Part shown: piece after piece, positions 17,120 to 25,932 of the stretch
Numbering within the stretch: the first letter of the stretch is position 1
Layout of the letters: the number at the start of each line of letters is the position of its first letter
Origin: Candidatus Saccharibacteria bacterium
Lineage (GTDB): Bacteria > Patescibacteriota > Saccharimonadia > Saccharimonadales > Saccharimonadaceae
Reading direction: 5' to 3'
Length of the DNA: 64,000 nt
Assembly (NCBI GenBank): GCA_016789455.1
Contig: JAEUQU010000002.1
Span: forward strand, 1,178,001-1,242,000
Notes under the pieces: generated by a model
The model's input: only the letters and a program-made list of their open reading frames with translations
What the model was told of the DNA's origin: nothing
The model's database searches: none
Position numbers and translations under genes: made by a program

Positions 17120-18006
17120 GATATATCCGGGCCAACATCATCCAGCGCATCGCAGTCGTCATCTTCGGCGCGGCTGTGACGGCGGCCGGGCTGCAATTCT
17201 TCCTGCTGCCTAACCATATGCTTGACGGTGGCGTGACGGGCCTGTCTATCCTGTCGGCCAAACTGTCGGGGCTGCCATTAGGCCTGTTTCTGGTGCTGCT
17301 CAATGCGCCGTTCGTCTTTCTGGGCTACAAGAAGTTTGGGCGGGCCTTTGCCTGCTATTCGATCCTTGGCATCACGACGCTGGCATTATTGACCTTTGTG
17401 CATGTGGAGCATGGTTTCACCGACGTGCCGATCCTGGCGGCGGTCTTTGGCGGCATGATCGTCGGCATCGGTGTCGGTATCGTCGTGCGGTATGGCGGCA
17501 TCATCGACGGCGCCGATACGATCGCCGTGCTTATCGACCGTGAAACGATCTTTTCTGTCAGCGAGGCCATCATGGCCATTAACGGCGTCATCATCCTCAT
17601 CGCCGGCTTTGTCTTTGGCTGGGAGCAGGCCATGTACTCACTGGTTGCGTATTTCGTGGCGCACAAGGCCATCAATGTGACGGTTGAGGGGCTTGATGAA
17701 TCACGTTGTGTCTGGGTGGTCAGTATGCACGTGCGTCCCATCGGCAAGGTCATCAACGAGTTGATCCGGGAGCCGGTGACCTATATCCGTGAGGCCGATG
17801 CCAAGGCTCGCGAGCCGCACGGTATCATGCTCGTCGTCATCACGCGGCTGGAGGAGCAGAAGGTGAAGGCGGCCATCCGGGCGGTCGACCCGACGTCATA
17901 CATCGTCATGACGGGGGCGCATGAGGTGGTGGGGAAGATATCGGAGCATTCGCTGTATAGGGACGCGGGTGTGCGCAAGGGTTCTCCATCGAAGTCCAAA
18001 GCTTGA
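17116..18006 (+). CDS. yitT: YitT family membrane protein (DUF161 + DUF2179)
   Basis: A 296-aa protein with five to six membrane helices in the first 190 residues (landmarks LPNHMLDGGVTGLSIL and YGGIIDGADTIAVL) and a C-terminal cytoplasmic DUF2179 domain (about 200-285, ESRCVWVVS...IREPVTYIREADA...KAAIRAVDPTSYIVM). This is the standard YitT architecture and length. Members are proposed transporters or regulators, but substrates are not established. The start overlaps the DUF2726 stop by 4 bases. A hairpin at 18022-18055 ends transcription. Confidence 0.92.
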   Translation: MRYIRANIIQRIAVVIFGAAVTAAGLQFFLLPNHMLDGGVTGLSILSAKLSGLPLGLFLVLLNAPFVFLGYKKFGRAFACYSILGITTLALLTFVHVEHGFTDVPILAAVFGGMIVGIGVGIVVRYGGIIDGADTIAVLIDRETIFSVSEAIMAINGVIILIAGFVFGWEQAMYSLVAYFVAHKAINVTVEGLDESRCVWVVSMHVRPIGKVINELIREPVTYIREADAKAREPHGIMLVVITRLEEQKVKAAIRAVDPTSYIVMTGAHEVVGKISEHSLYRDAGVRKGSPSKSKA

Positions 18007-18021
18007 ACTGCGCTGGGGAAC

Positions 18022-18055
18022 CCTCCTGACGCTTGGTGAAGATAGCGACAGGAGG
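18022..18055. terminator. Bidirectional hairpin between convergent genes
   Basis: CCTCCTG (18022-18028) pairs with CAGGAGG (18049-18055), and inside it CGCT (18030-18033) pairs with AGCG (18044-18047). It sits between the yitT gene (plus) and an orphan gene (minus) that converge here. There is no clear T-run on either strand. Confidence 0.6.
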
Positions 18056-18078
18056 TCCGTCTTACTCTTGGGGCGGCG

Positions 18079-18603
18079 TCACCGCCACGGATCACTGTGG
18101 TGAACAGCGGTGTAGCGCTTGGGGTGGCCGGTGAAGCCCAGGATGGTCGGGACGGTCCAGTTGAAGGTGTCCCGCCGGGCCATGGTGATCTTACCGTTCT
18201 GGATGCGGCGGGCCACCCGGAGAACCTGGGCGTCACGCCTGAAGTGGCTCCAGATGTCGTACTCGGCGTACGGCTCCGACCAGAAGCCCTGGTCACCAGG
18301 GTACTGCTGGGGCACCGTGTAGGCGTAGGCCCAGCCGCGCACCTCGGTGAGCGGACCGAAGTCGGCCCGCAGATTGTACAGCGTGATCATCATGTCACAG
18401 TCACGGCGCGTGCCGCCGCGGCTGCCGGAGTAGTGGTGGGCGCATTCGCCACCAGCCACGAAGCACTGGCGCCAGCGCTCCACGTAGGTGAGCGTCGGCG
18501 CCTCGCTGTCCGGGACCAACATGCCCAGCCGCTCCACGAGGAGCCTGCGGGCACCCTGGGTGAGGTGGTCCTGGTCGATGGCGGTGGGTGCCATGGTGGG
18601 CAT
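18079..18603 (-). CDS. Orphan GC-rich cassette protein
   Basis: A 174-aa soluble protein with no recognised family. It is acidic to neutral, rich in Arg, Trp and Tyr, with three cysteines (RQCFVAGGEC, RRDCDM). Codons strongly favour G/C in third position, unlike the AT-richer neighbours of the defence island. It is a self-contained unit: TTGACT-17-TACAAT promoter (18678-18650), a 6-bp hairpin in the leader, GGAG before ATG 18603, and a hairpin beyond the stop. This design is shared by over ten orphans in the window. Function unknown. Confidence 0.72.
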   Translation of the reverse strand: MPTMAPTAIDQDHLTQGARRLLVERLGMLVPDSEAPTLTYVERWRQCFVAGGECAHHYSGSRGGTRRDCDMMITLYNLRADFGPLTEVRGWAYAYTVPQQYPGDQGFWSEPYAEYDIWSHFRRDAQVLRVARRIQNGKITMARRDTFNWTVPTILGFTGHPKRYTAVHHSDPWR

Positions 18604-18625
18604 TGGGGCTCCAATGTTCGACGGG

Positions 18626-18678
18626 TTCGGCAGTAAGCCGAATACTACTATTGTATCACAAATTTACTGAAAAGTCAA
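18626..18678 (-). promoter_or_regulatory. Promoter and leader hairpin of the 18.6-kb orphan
   Basis: On the minus strand: -35 TTGACT at 18678-18673, 17-bp spacer, -10 TACAAT at 18655-18650. The leader contains TTCGGC-N5-GCCGAA (18626-18642), a 6-bp hairpin starting a few bases after the expected transcription start. Confidence 0.8.
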
Positions 18679-18808
18679 TAGAATGCCACGGGGAACGGGG
18701 AGTGTCAAGGGTACATACTTACCCTGGATAACAGAGGTGATGTGGTGAAGAATACGTGGTGTGCCCGCGGGATCCGCTCGCAGCACCTCAGTTAATCAAG
18801 GAGCCCAC

Positions 18809-19495
18809 ATGCCCCTCCGCCTCGGCCTCACCAACGCCCTGTCGCTCATCGCCGACGACCTGGTGGCCGGTACGCTCAGCCGCAAGGTCGACTACGGCAC
18901 CGCACCGTATCACCAGGGCCTGACATTTAATGGCCAAGGCGACGCAGATGCCGCCCTAGCTTTCCTGGACCGGCGCGTTCGCACTCTGACGGACGGCCGG
19001 TACGGTGTGGTCTACGCCGATTACGCCTACCTGGCAGATTGGGGTGGTGGCATGACCATGGCCTACGTGCCGGCGGGGGAGGACTTCACCTCGGCGCAGG
19101 CACAGTACTTCGTCATCAGCTACGGGCCACACGGGGTGCACTCGTCGGAGCGGGCAGCGGCTAGTGTCATCGAAGCCGCGCTGCGCAGCCGGGCCGATGA
19201 TCGCCGCCGCCACGATCAGCGTGCGGCCGGCCGGGCATTGGTCGCACGGTTGACCGAGGTGATGCGTCGGCGCCTGCATGTGCTGCTGACCCGGCCAGAC
19301 ACCACCCTGGATGACCAGCTGCTGGGCGACCTGCACGCCCTCGCCTCAGTCCAGCAGGGCGGGGTGACACTGCCGGCCATCCTGCACCGGCTGGAAGTCT
19401 GCAGCCTCGAGACGCTGTGCGCGCTACTGCGTGCACTGGACCACGAGGAACTGCCCGGCTACGACCAGCCGGGTGCCGCCCCGCCCGGGCAGTGA
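18809..19495 (+). CDS. Orphan cassette protein, paralogue of the 45.1-kb gene
   Basis: A 228-aa protein started at ATG 18809, which has AAGGAG at 18798-18803; an open upstream extension has no such site. Residues about 30-125 align with the 130-aa protein at 45051: shared DYGTAP, a LDR segment, a VVYAD/VIFAH strand, LADxxxG(M/L)T(M/L)A(Y/L)VPAG, and YF(V/G)I...ERA. The extra C-terminal 100 residues are Arg/Leu-rich helices (RAAGRALVARLTEVMRRRL). No known domain is recognised. It ends in a GC-rich hairpin. Codons are strongly G/C-ending. Confidence 0.72.
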   Translation: MPLRLGLTNALSLIADDLVAGTLSRKVDYGTAPYHQGLTFNGQGDADAALAFLDRRVRTLTDGRYGVVYADYAYLADWGGGMTMAYVPAGEDFTSAQAQYFVISYGPHGVHSSERAAASVIEAALRSRADDRRRHDQRAAGRALVARLTEVMRRRLHVLLTRPDTTLDDQLLGDLHALASVQQGGVTLPAILHRLEVCSLETLCALLRALDHEELPGYDQPGAAPPGQ

Positions 19496-19506
19496 GTGCC
19501 ATCCCC

Positions 19507-19542
19507 GTGATGAGCCTCGCCGCCTGGCGGGGTTTCATCATG
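19507..19542 (+). terminator. Hairpin terminator after the 18.8-kb orphan
   Basis: CCTCGCC (19515-19521), loop GCCT, GGCGGGG (19526-19532), extended by TGATGA (about 19508-19513) pairing with TCATCA (19536-19541). The downstream arm continues GGGGTTTCATCATG, similar to the GGGGTTCGTCATGTC tail behind other orphan terminators. Confidence 0.65.
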
Positions 19543-19679
19543 ATGACGATTATTTGAAATACGAAGATATAAGCGGGAACGTATTGCTGTATAATATGCA
19601 ATATATTGTTTGTTCCCAGGCTGGCGCTCAAGCTAGAGAGGGCAAGAATTTGTAGCGATGAATAACCAAAGGAGTAACG

Positions 19680-22292
19680 GTGGGGACAATCTTCAAGCGC
19701 GGGATGGTAGCGGCAGCGTTAATCGCGGGCGTGGCGGCAGTGCACATAACCAGCCCTGCCACGGCAGGAGCCGCAGCCGTCCACACCGCTACCGGGTCGT
19801 ATATTCCCGAGAACGTCTCCGCACACAAAGACGGCAGCTACAATGCCTCCGTCTGCAACAGCACCACAACGCCCTGGACCTACAGCAAGACCTACTCATC
19901 GAGCCATGCCGTCACTAATGCCGTGACACGTGACGCCAGCAGCGACTGGTGGGCGCCCTACTGCGACAACGTCGGCATGGGCGTCGGCCTGGACGACACC
20001 GTCTATGCTTACGAGGTCAAGGATGCTTTTGGCAACTACGAACGGCGGCTGTCGGCGTACCGCGCCAATGCCGAGATGTGGCATGAGCCGTTCCGGGCAG
20101 AGGCCTGCCCCTCCGCCAACACGCCCGAAGCCAAGCAGGGCGAACTCTTCTTTCCGACCATCGGCTTTAATAAGTACGTCTTTGTCTATGCCTACGCGCC
20201 CGCCGGCTGCAGCAGCCCGGACAACCGCCTCTACATGCTGGACGCTTTGGACGGCCAGGTCATCGACAGCCTGCCGCTGCAAGGCCCGAGCCTCTCCGGC
20301 TCCTGGCATCCCAAGCAGTTCGACCACGTCTTCCCGGGTGAGAACGGCGTCGCCTTCCTTGACGGCACCACCGTCCGCTACGCCGCCTTCGACACCAACA
20401 ATACGGCGAGTGACATTACCGACGACGAGCTAGTGGAAGGCACCGGCACCGCGCTCAACCTTGCCCAATCCTCCGGCCAGTTCATCCTGCACGCCAGCGG
20501 CAACGGGGCGGGCTATGTCTACGCCATCCTCTCCAACGGCACCCAGTCGGACGCCAACAACCCGAATGCTACATGCACCGGCTCGGTGGAGCTGGTGCGG
20601 GCGACGCCCGCCAGTGGCACTAATCCTGGACGTTCTACCGTGCCGGTCAGCACCTGCAGCTTCGTACCGGATAGCGTGACTATCTCACCAGATAACGGCG
20701 TAATCGTTCTTGGCGCCCAGCCTGGCACCTCGGGTGCCTACGACGACATGCTGGTGAAATACTCAGTCAGCGACACGGTCGTCTACAACAAGAACCTCAA
20801 CAACCTGAGTAACGAGGGCTTCGCGACCGTGCGCATGACCAGCCAGCCAGCTGTTGACAACAACGGCGTAGCCATCCTGGTATCGACGGCCGATGTGACG
20901 CAGTACAGTAATTCCGATCGCTATGTAGTGGTGCGCAAAGTTGACACGAGCGGCAATAGTTCGATTGTCTACGCTTCGTCCGACGATTACACTATGGATC
21001 CGAACGGCCAGGATAAGTTCGGGGCGGGGACGAAAGTCGATCTGCAGAGCGGCAAGGCATACTTTATGTCGTGTAAGTTAGAATGGTACGCTAATTTTTG
21101 TGGGACAACGAATAATACTTTCGTGACAGTCGTAGATTTGGTTAACGCTATTGGCGACCGATATCCACGTTCGGAGCCTCTGTCCAGTTACAACTACTCA
21201 ACACTGGATATTGATAAGGATGGCTTGAATATGGGGCGGGAAAATATTCAAGGCACAAATGATTACGATTACGACTTAGACAATGATGGAATCAACGACT
21301 ACAAGGAGTCTCAATGGTATGGTTATCTAATTGAAACCTACTGTAAGCCGAACCCTGTAGACTATGAGGAAGACTGCGCAGTCCCAAATCCATTGGTTAA
21401 GGATGTGTATGTTCAGATTGACTGGGTGAAGCAAACGAATGGGCCGTCCACACAGATCACCCCCAATCAAATCGTGCCAGTGATCCAAGCTTTTGATGCA
21501 CTGGGCATTAAAGCTCACTTTGACATTGGGCAGACAACGGGCAATAACAGCCTAGTGTCAAGTGGTGATGAGGTAGGTGACTATGGGGGTGGTGATGAAA
21601 TATCGAGAGATGAAGAAATATTTCATTTTAATGTGCCGTCTGTGCCCGGGAAGGAAGATATTTTATACTACAAATTAGGGTCGGTCAGCAAGGATGCAAC
21701 CAACACGACAGAGCCTTCTCATTTTGCCACGCTGTACAGAGAAGGGGTATGGAGGTATATGATTTCAGCGGAAAAGTTAGCAAAGTCAAACACTCCTAGC
21801 TCGCCAGACTATAGCATTGTGCACCCCACATTAAGAGGGCAGGCTTGGTCTGGTGATGATGATATAGCGATTGCACACCAGTCAATACTTGATTTGGTTG
21901 GCAGTAATAGTTTTGACGCTGCCATATCCAAGACCATCCTACATGAGCTTGGCCATAGCTTGTGCCTGGCTGATGAGAAACAATATGAGGCACAATCGGA
22001 ACAGTGTATTTACTCAGGGATCGACATAAGTGAAGAAGACCCGTTTTGGGATGATGAAATACACTTTGGCTACTATAGTATAATGAATTATACGCATGCA
22101 CTTAATAATGGAACGGCCGCGCCAGAGCTTAGTTTTGCAAACAGTAATGAGTTTATTACCCATAATGATCACCTGGCTATTCTTGTTGGCATGAGTGACT
22201 TCGCCAATAAGAGCAAGCGGTATGACTTAACTGGTGATAACGTATTTGATGCGTACGATGATAATTTACCTTGCTCAATAACCTGTAAATAG
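19680..22292 (+). CDS. Large secreted zinc metalloprotease (HExxH, metzincin-like)
   Basis: An 870-aa exported protein. GTG 19680 is preceded by AAAGGAG; a TATAAT at 19590-19595 may be its -10. The N-terminus is a signal peptide (basic FKRG, hydrophobic AAALIAGVAAVHIT, Ala-rich cleavage region near 30). Residues 45-500 are repetitive beta-rich sequence resembling a beta-propeller; about 510-545 hold thrombospondin-3-like calcium motifs (DIDKDGLN, DYDLDNDGIND). The protease domain has HELGH at 755-759 followed by D765, and a Met-turn SIMNY with M802, a layout like metzincins using Asp as third ligand. The position usually held by Gly is C762. The gene is followed after 14 bases by an anchored protein gene. 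The 5' half is much richer in G+C than the 3' third. A role in attacking host or environmental proteins is inferred. Confidence 0.85.
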   Translation: MGTIFKRGMVAAALIAGVAAVHITSPATAGAAAVHTATGSYIPENVSAHKDGSYNASVCNSTTTPWTYSKTYSSSHAVTNAVTRDASSDWWAPYCDNVGMGVGLDDTVYAYEVKDAFGNYERRLSAYRANAEMWHEPFRAEACPSANTPEAKQGELFFPTIGFNKYVFVYAYAPAGCSSPDNRLYMLDALDGQVIDSLPLQGPSLSGSWHPKQFDHVFPGENGVAFLDGTTVRYAAFDTNNTASDITDDELVEGTGTALNLAQSSGQFILHASGNGAGYVYAILSNGTQSDANNPNATCTGSVELVRATPASGTNPGRSTVPVSTCSFVPDSVTISPDNGVIVLGAQPGTSGAYDDMLVKYSVSDTVVYNKNLNNLSNEGFATVRMTSQPAVDNNGVAILVSTADVTQYSNSDRYVVVRKVDTSGNSSIVYASSDDYTMDPNGQDKFGAGTKVDLQSGKAYFMSCKLEWYANFCGTTNNTFVTVVDLVNAIGDRYPRSEPLSSYNYSTLDIDKDGLNMGRENIQGTNDYDYDLDNDGINDYKESQWYGYLIETYCKPNPVDYEEDCAVPNPLVKDVYVQIDWVKQTNGPSTQITPNQIVPVIQAFDALGIKAHFDIGQTTGNNSLVSSGDEVGDYGGGDEISRDEEIFHFNVPSVPGKEDILYYKLGSVSKDATNTTEPSHFATLYREGVWRYMISAEKLAKSNTPSSPDYSIVHPTLRGQAWSGDDDIAIAHQSILDLVGSNSFDAAISKTILHELGHSLCLADEKQYEAQSEQCIYSGIDISEEDPFWDDEIHFGYYSIMNYTHALNNGTAAPELSFANSNEFITHNDHLAILVGMSDFANKSKRYDLTGDNVFDAYDDNLPCSITCK

Positions 22293-22306
22293 AAGGACAT
22301 ATTATT

Positions 22307-23026
22307 ATGAAGTTATGGCAAACGCTAACTCCGCGCTCAAAGTTCATCATAGTCCTTATAATGCTGTGTATGGCACTAGGCCTTGCGGTACTACTTTACA
22401 GCTTCATCCTCGCGCGCGATGAGTCGGTCAGGCAGCCGGCAAAGGAGGGGGCGGTGTCCCAGGGCAATCAAGCCGGATCTAGTGGTGCTAAGACGCATAT
22501 AGCACTTGTAGACACGCTGCAAGCCATTACAGCCTCCACTCCTCCTCCCGACTGGCAAGAGTTTTCAGATAAAGAAGAAAAATTGAACTTTGCACATCCT
22601 GGTAATTGGAACGTTGCGATATACGTGGAAAAGCTCACTCATTCAGAACCATCCCGCTATATTATGATTAGCAGACTGGATACTAAGACTATCCTGCCTT
22701 GCTCGATAGGTCATTCAAGTCTTTCGTATTTAGAGGCGACCGCTAGGTTTGAGGCGCAAGACCAAGATGACGATGGAGTTGTTAAGGACATCCGAAGCAA
22801 GCATATTACAGACATCAAGCAAAAGGATGAGTTTATCCTCAATGATCGAAAAGCGATACGGTATGTGCAGGTCACGCGACCAGTAAGCCAAGCGACAACC
22901 TCCAAAGAAATTCAGTATTACTTTGAAAGTCTTAAAGGTTCATATAGCTACCGCTGCAATGTGACACCGGAGCTTGATGAGAAAACCATTGACTCAGTAA
23001 TTAACCATCTTAATTTTACGGATTAA
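22307..23026 (+). CDS. Membrane-anchored extracytoplasmic protein (paralogue family A)
   Basis: A 239-aa protein with an N-terminal membrane anchor (residues about 12-34, FIIVLIMLCMALGLAVLLYSFIL) and a polar linker, then a beta-rich outer domain. The outer domain has NFAHPGNW and IKQKDEFILNDRKAIRYVQV, matched in the proteins at 41772 (IKEKDEFLFNGMQAVRF) and 47440 (ITSRDEFFLDGQKAVRY). The pattern of a HP/YP..W motif plus a late DEF...(A)(V/I)R strand recalls PsbP-like folds, at low confidence. Ribosome site AAGGA precedes ATG 22307. It is 14 bases after the metalloprotease gene, so probably co-transcribed with it. Confidence 0.75.
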   Translation: MKLWQTLTPRSKFIIVLIMLCMALGLAVLLYSFILARDESVRQPAKEGAVSQGNQAGSSGAKTHIALVDTLQAITASTPPPDWQEFSDKEEKLNFAHPGNWNVAIYVEKLTHSEPSRYIMISRLDTKTILPCSIGHSSLSYLEATARFEAQDQDDDGVVKDIRSKHITDIKQKDEFILNDRKAIRYVQVTRPVSQATTSKEIQYYFESLKGSYSYRCNVTPELDEKTIDSVINHLNFTD

Positions 23027-23389
23027 GTGGATACGCTCGGCCGGGACGGATGAGGGGTAGCAAATAATGCCAATCAGATAAAACTATGAAAGAAACAGCA
23101 CCTCAGACGCCCGCTGGTGGTCCGTCCTCACCTCCACTATGCTAATTGTCGGCTGCGACAGGGGTGTGTGAAAGGTGGACGCCAACGGCAACGTTATTAA
23201 CCTCGCCAATACTGTAGGCGGCAACTCTATCCTCCTTGGACCACTTCGGAGACATTGACTTTCTGGACAATTTGGTGCGCCATCTTTCCGTTTGGTAAAA
23301 GGCTTTGCATTTAAGTTTTTTGCATCAGCCATTGTGATCATTGCAACGTGATTTGTTATGCTTATAGTAAAGGAACTATCAAAACCCGT
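23027..23389. other. Gene-poor stretch with no supported gene
   Basis: About 360 bases without a convincing gene. The plus strand near 23175-23250 translates to VDANGNVINLANTVGGNSILL before meeting a stop, which may be a decayed coding remnant, but no start, ribosome site or family support it. The 85-codon minus-strand frame at 23084-23341 also lacks a ribosome site. A TATAGT-like -10 box near 23366 may serve the next gene. Confidence 0.45.
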
Positions 23390-24088
23390 ATGGACATCTA
23401 CCCGAGCCTAGGCGCACCGCAACCAGCACCACGGCGCGATCACCGAGCATTCAAAAAACTTATGTCAGCGTTGGGCGTCCTGATGCTGGTTGGCGCTGCA
23501 GCGTATGGGGTGTATGTATGGCAGCAGAGCGAAGCTGCCAGTATGCACCGCGCGCTCCAAGCAGAGGTTAAGACGCTCAAGCAGGCCAATGGCACCGCTG
23601 CCCAAAAAGAAGCAACGGCGAAGGGGCCCACCACCTACACCACCGCCGGCCTGACCATCACGTTGCCACATCCATATAAGATCATCGTCAATGTGGATGG
23701 CAACCGGGGCGGCGTGCCGGGTGCCGAACTGAAGATAGGCCGTATCAACGAGGCCGGCATCATCAGCGACGACAGATACGAATATGTGGCGATTGAGCAC
23801 GGCACCAACCAACTGACACCCGAGCAGGACGCCGAAGCAGTCGCCGCCAACCTGCGCGAAGCCAACCGCGACGGCATACTCATACAAGAGACCACCATCG
23901 CCGGCCAAATGGCCTGGCTTGTGACGGCGGACGGCTATTCCTATGTGCAGCCGATCAGAGTTTATGTGGTGAAAAGCGGTAATTACTCGTACCGGCTTTC
24001 GTCAACCTCCAGCGATAATACCAGGAACAACGAAATGTTCCAGGCGCTGCTGGACGGCACGAAAATCGTCGAAAAACAGTCTGAATAA
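23390..24088 (+). CDS. Membrane-anchored extracytoplasmic protein (divergent family A member)
   Basis: A 232-aa protein; ATG 23390 (MDIYPSLGAPQPAPRR) is preferred to an upstream in-frame GTG because this opening, a proline-rich basic cytoplasmic tail before one membrane helix (about residues 25-42), is coherent. After a short coiled-coil-like linker (MHRALQAEVKTLKQ) comes a beta-rich domain with TLPHPYKIIV and a late strand SGNYSYRLSS. It resembles the anchored proteins at 22307, 41772 and 47440 in layout and in the motif order, but identity is low. Function unknown. Confidence 0.72.
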   Translation: MDIYPSLGAPQPAPRRDHRAFKKLMSALGVLMLVGAAAYGVYVWQQSEAASMHRALQAEVKTLKQANGTAAQKEATAKGPTTYTTAGLTITLPHPYKIIVNVDGNRGGVPGAELKIGRINEAGIISDDRYEYVAIEHGTNQLTPEQDAEAVAANLREANRDGILIQETTIAGQMAWLVTADGYSYVQPIRVYVVKSGNYSYRLSSTSSDNTRNNEMFQALLDGTKIVEKQSE

Positions 24089-24153
24089 CAGGGTATATGT
24101 GGTCGAACCTTCCCCTGGTGGTATGATGGAGGTATCTTAATCAGGAGGCCACC

Positions 24154-25050
24154 ATGCAAAAAATCACCCCCAACCTTTGGTTCGACGGCGCACGCGAGGC
24201 AGTTGATTTCTACGTTTCAGCCTTTCCTGACGGCAAGATTCTCTCCGTAGCCAACTATCCGGAAAGCGCCGAGGAGGGCCTGGCCGACTTCCAGCAGGAC
24301 CTGGCTGGCAAAGAACTCAGCATCGAGTTTGAGTTGGGTGGCATGCATTTCACCGCCATCAATGCCGGCCCGGCGTTTACGCCCAACCCCTCCATTTCCT
24401 TTATGGTAAACTTTGACCCCTCGCGTGATGAGCAGGCCCGCGAACACCTGGATGAGCTCTGGGCTAAGCTGAGCGAGGGTGGCCAGGTGCTGATGCCACT
24501 GGACACGTATGACTTCAGCCAGCACTACGGCTGGGTACAGGACCGCTTTAACATCAGTTGGCAGTTGATGCTGACCGACCCGGCGGGTGAGCCGCGGCCG
24601 TTCATCGTGCCGGCGCTGATGTTCATCGGTGATAACAACAACCGGGCCGAAGAAGCGCTGAACCACTACGTCTCAATCTTTAAAGACGCCAAAGCCGGCA
24701 CCTTGGCCCGCTACCCCGACGACACCGGTCCCGCCAAGGCCGGCTCGCTGATGTATGGTGAATTCGCCGTGGGTGAGCAGTGGTTTGCCGTCATGGACAG
24801 TGGCGTGGAGCACCAGTTCAACTTCAACGAGGGTATCTCGCTGTCGATCAGCTGCCGCGACCAGGCCGAGATTGATTATTTCTGGGAAAAACTCTCCACC
24901 GTACCAGAAGCCGAGCAGTGCGGCTGGTGCAAGGACCAGTTCGGCGTCAGCTGGCAGGTGGTGCCGGAGAACATGGAAGAGCTGATGAGCCGTCCGGGCG
25001 CCTTTGCCAAAATGATGGAGATGCATAAGCTCGTCATTGCTGATTTTTAG
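24154..25050 (+). CDS. Tandem PhnB-like VOC superfamily protein
   Basis: A 298-aa protein with two copies of the PhnB/3-dmu-9_3-mt type vicinal-oxygen-chelate module (about 1-140 and 150-290). Each begins with a strand/helix pair (ITPNLWFDGAREAVDFYVSAFPDGK; PALMFIGDNNNRAEEALNHYVSIFKDAK) and ends with a GW(V/C)(Q/K)D(R/Q)F(N/G)(I/V)SWQ strand. VOC proteins bind metal or small molecules; no reaction can be assigned. Clear CAGGAGG ribosome site before ATG 24154. TATGAT at 24122-24127 may be the -10 box. A single-module relative is at 46359. Confidence 0.9.
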   Translation: MQKITPNLWFDGAREAVDFYVSAFPDGKILSVANYPESAEEGLADFQQDLAGKELSIEFELGGMHFTAINAGPAFTPNPSISFMVNFDPSRDEQAREHLDELWAKLSEGGQVLMPLDTYDFSQHYGWVQDRFNISWQLMLTDPAGEPRPFIVPALMFIGDNNNRAEEALNHYVSIFKDAKAGTLARYPDDTGPAKAGSLMYGEFAVGEQWFAVMDSGVEHQFNFNEGISLSISCRDQAEIDYFWEKLSTVPEAEQCGWCKDQFGVSWQVVPENMEELMSRPGAFAKMMEMHKLVIADF

Positions 25051-25114
25051 ATAATATTGTATTATAGCCTCCGTCGCCGTACGGTCATACCCTGCGGCAC
25101 TTACCTCTCAGGAG
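25037..25114 (+). promoter_or_regulatory. Promoter and conserved 5' leader of the 25.1-kb orphan
   Basis: TTGCTG (25037-25042), 17-bp spacer, TATTAT (25060-25065). The mRNA should start near 25072 and open with CGCCGTACGGTCATACCCTG followed by CGGCAC (about 25074-25100). The cassette at 26.5 kb starts its mRNA with nearly the same sequence. A CAGGAG ribosome site precedes the GTG start. The leader contains CCGTACGG, which is self-complementary. Confidence 0.72.
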
Positions 25115-25120
25115 TCTTCT

Positions 25121-25852
25121 GTGACACTGGGTACGTTGGACGTCACTACCCTGCCGCTCACGCGGGTCTACACCTGTAAGGACGGCTCCACCATCGACAT
25201 GGTCGAGCTGGTGAAGCGCGCCCGGCCGGTCATCGAGGCCATGATGGAGGCCGGCTTCCTCAAGCAGACCGACGCCATGGGCTTCGTCATGCTGGAGCCG
25301 GCGGTAGTCGGTCACGACAACCGCAGCAAGATCGACCCCGACGACCCGTCGACCTACGTCTGGTTCGCCGGTGGTTGGGGCGACGAGAAGCGGCTGCACG
25401 CGCTCATCGCCAACGCGGTCCGCAAGCTGCGGGGCATGCTGCGCGAGCAGGTCGACAGCACGCTGGAGATGCGGCTTGACCCCGCCAACTTCACTTTCGA
25501 GAACCTCGTCCCGTCGGTCGACGAGAACGACGAGTTCCCCTGGGGCGACTTCGGCTGGGCCGGTGCGCTGCGCCTGTTCTTCGACGACCTCGAGCTGGGC
25601 GGCGCCATCAGCGTCTTCAGCGAGCTCGGGGACCACACCGTCACTGCGCTGCTGCTGCACCTGTTCTACGAGCCGATGGCGGCCGGTGACGGCCTGTTGC
25701 CGGAGAACACGGCGATGATCCGGCTGAAGGAGGCGGTGGAGGCCAAGCGAGCGGCGGCTGCCGATGCCGCCACGCCCGCTGCCGGCATCGAGAAGATCGA
25801 CGCCGGCAGCGCCGCCTACGCCGAGTACGGCGGGGACGGCGCCGAGCGCTGA
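25121..25852 (+). CDS. Orphan cassette protein B1 (paralogue of the 26.5-kb gene)
   Basis: A 243-aa soluble acidic protein, start GTG 25121 six bases after AGGAG. It shares with the next cassette gene a helix pair (DMVELVKRARPVIEAMMEAG), the signature WFAGGWG, LR..LRE...STLE(M/L)R, PWGD(F/I) and a C-terminal helical segment with G(D/N)H. The tail is Ala/Glu-rich low complexity (AKRAAAADAATPAAG). No known family. Codons are almost all G/C-ending. Own promoter and a T-rich terminator mark it as an autonomous transcription unit. Confidence 0.75.
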   Translation: MTLGTLDVTTLPLTRVYTCKDGSTIDMVELVKRARPVIEAMMEAGFLKQTDAMGFVMLEPAVVGHDNRSKIDPDDPSTYVWFAGGWGDEKRLHALIANAVRKLRGMLREQVDSTLEMRLDPANFTFENLVPSVDENDEFPWGDFGWAGALRLFFDDLELGGAISVFSELGDHTVTALLLHLFYEPMAAGDGLLPENTAMIRLKEAVEAKRAAAADAATPAAGIEKIDAGSAAYAEYGGDGAER

Positions 25853-25859
25853 GGCCTCA

Positions 25860-25913
25860 AGCCCTCTCCCGATTCTGCCTGGTGGCGGGGTCGGGAGGGG
25901 GTGTTCTTTTTGT
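25860..25913 (+). terminator. Rho-independent terminator of orphan B1
   Basis: CCCTCTCCCGA (from about 25862) pairs with TCGGGAGGGGG (ending about 25901), followed by TGTTCTTTTTG. The same design follows the paralogous cassette at 27.2 kb. Confidence 0.82.
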
Positions 25914-25932
25914 CGGGGTATACTAGTGTCAT

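Noticed and set aside
23084-23341. 85-codon minus frame in the 23-kb gap
   Set aside because: No ribosome site or -10 box at the right distance, no homology that I recognise; kept only as gap description.
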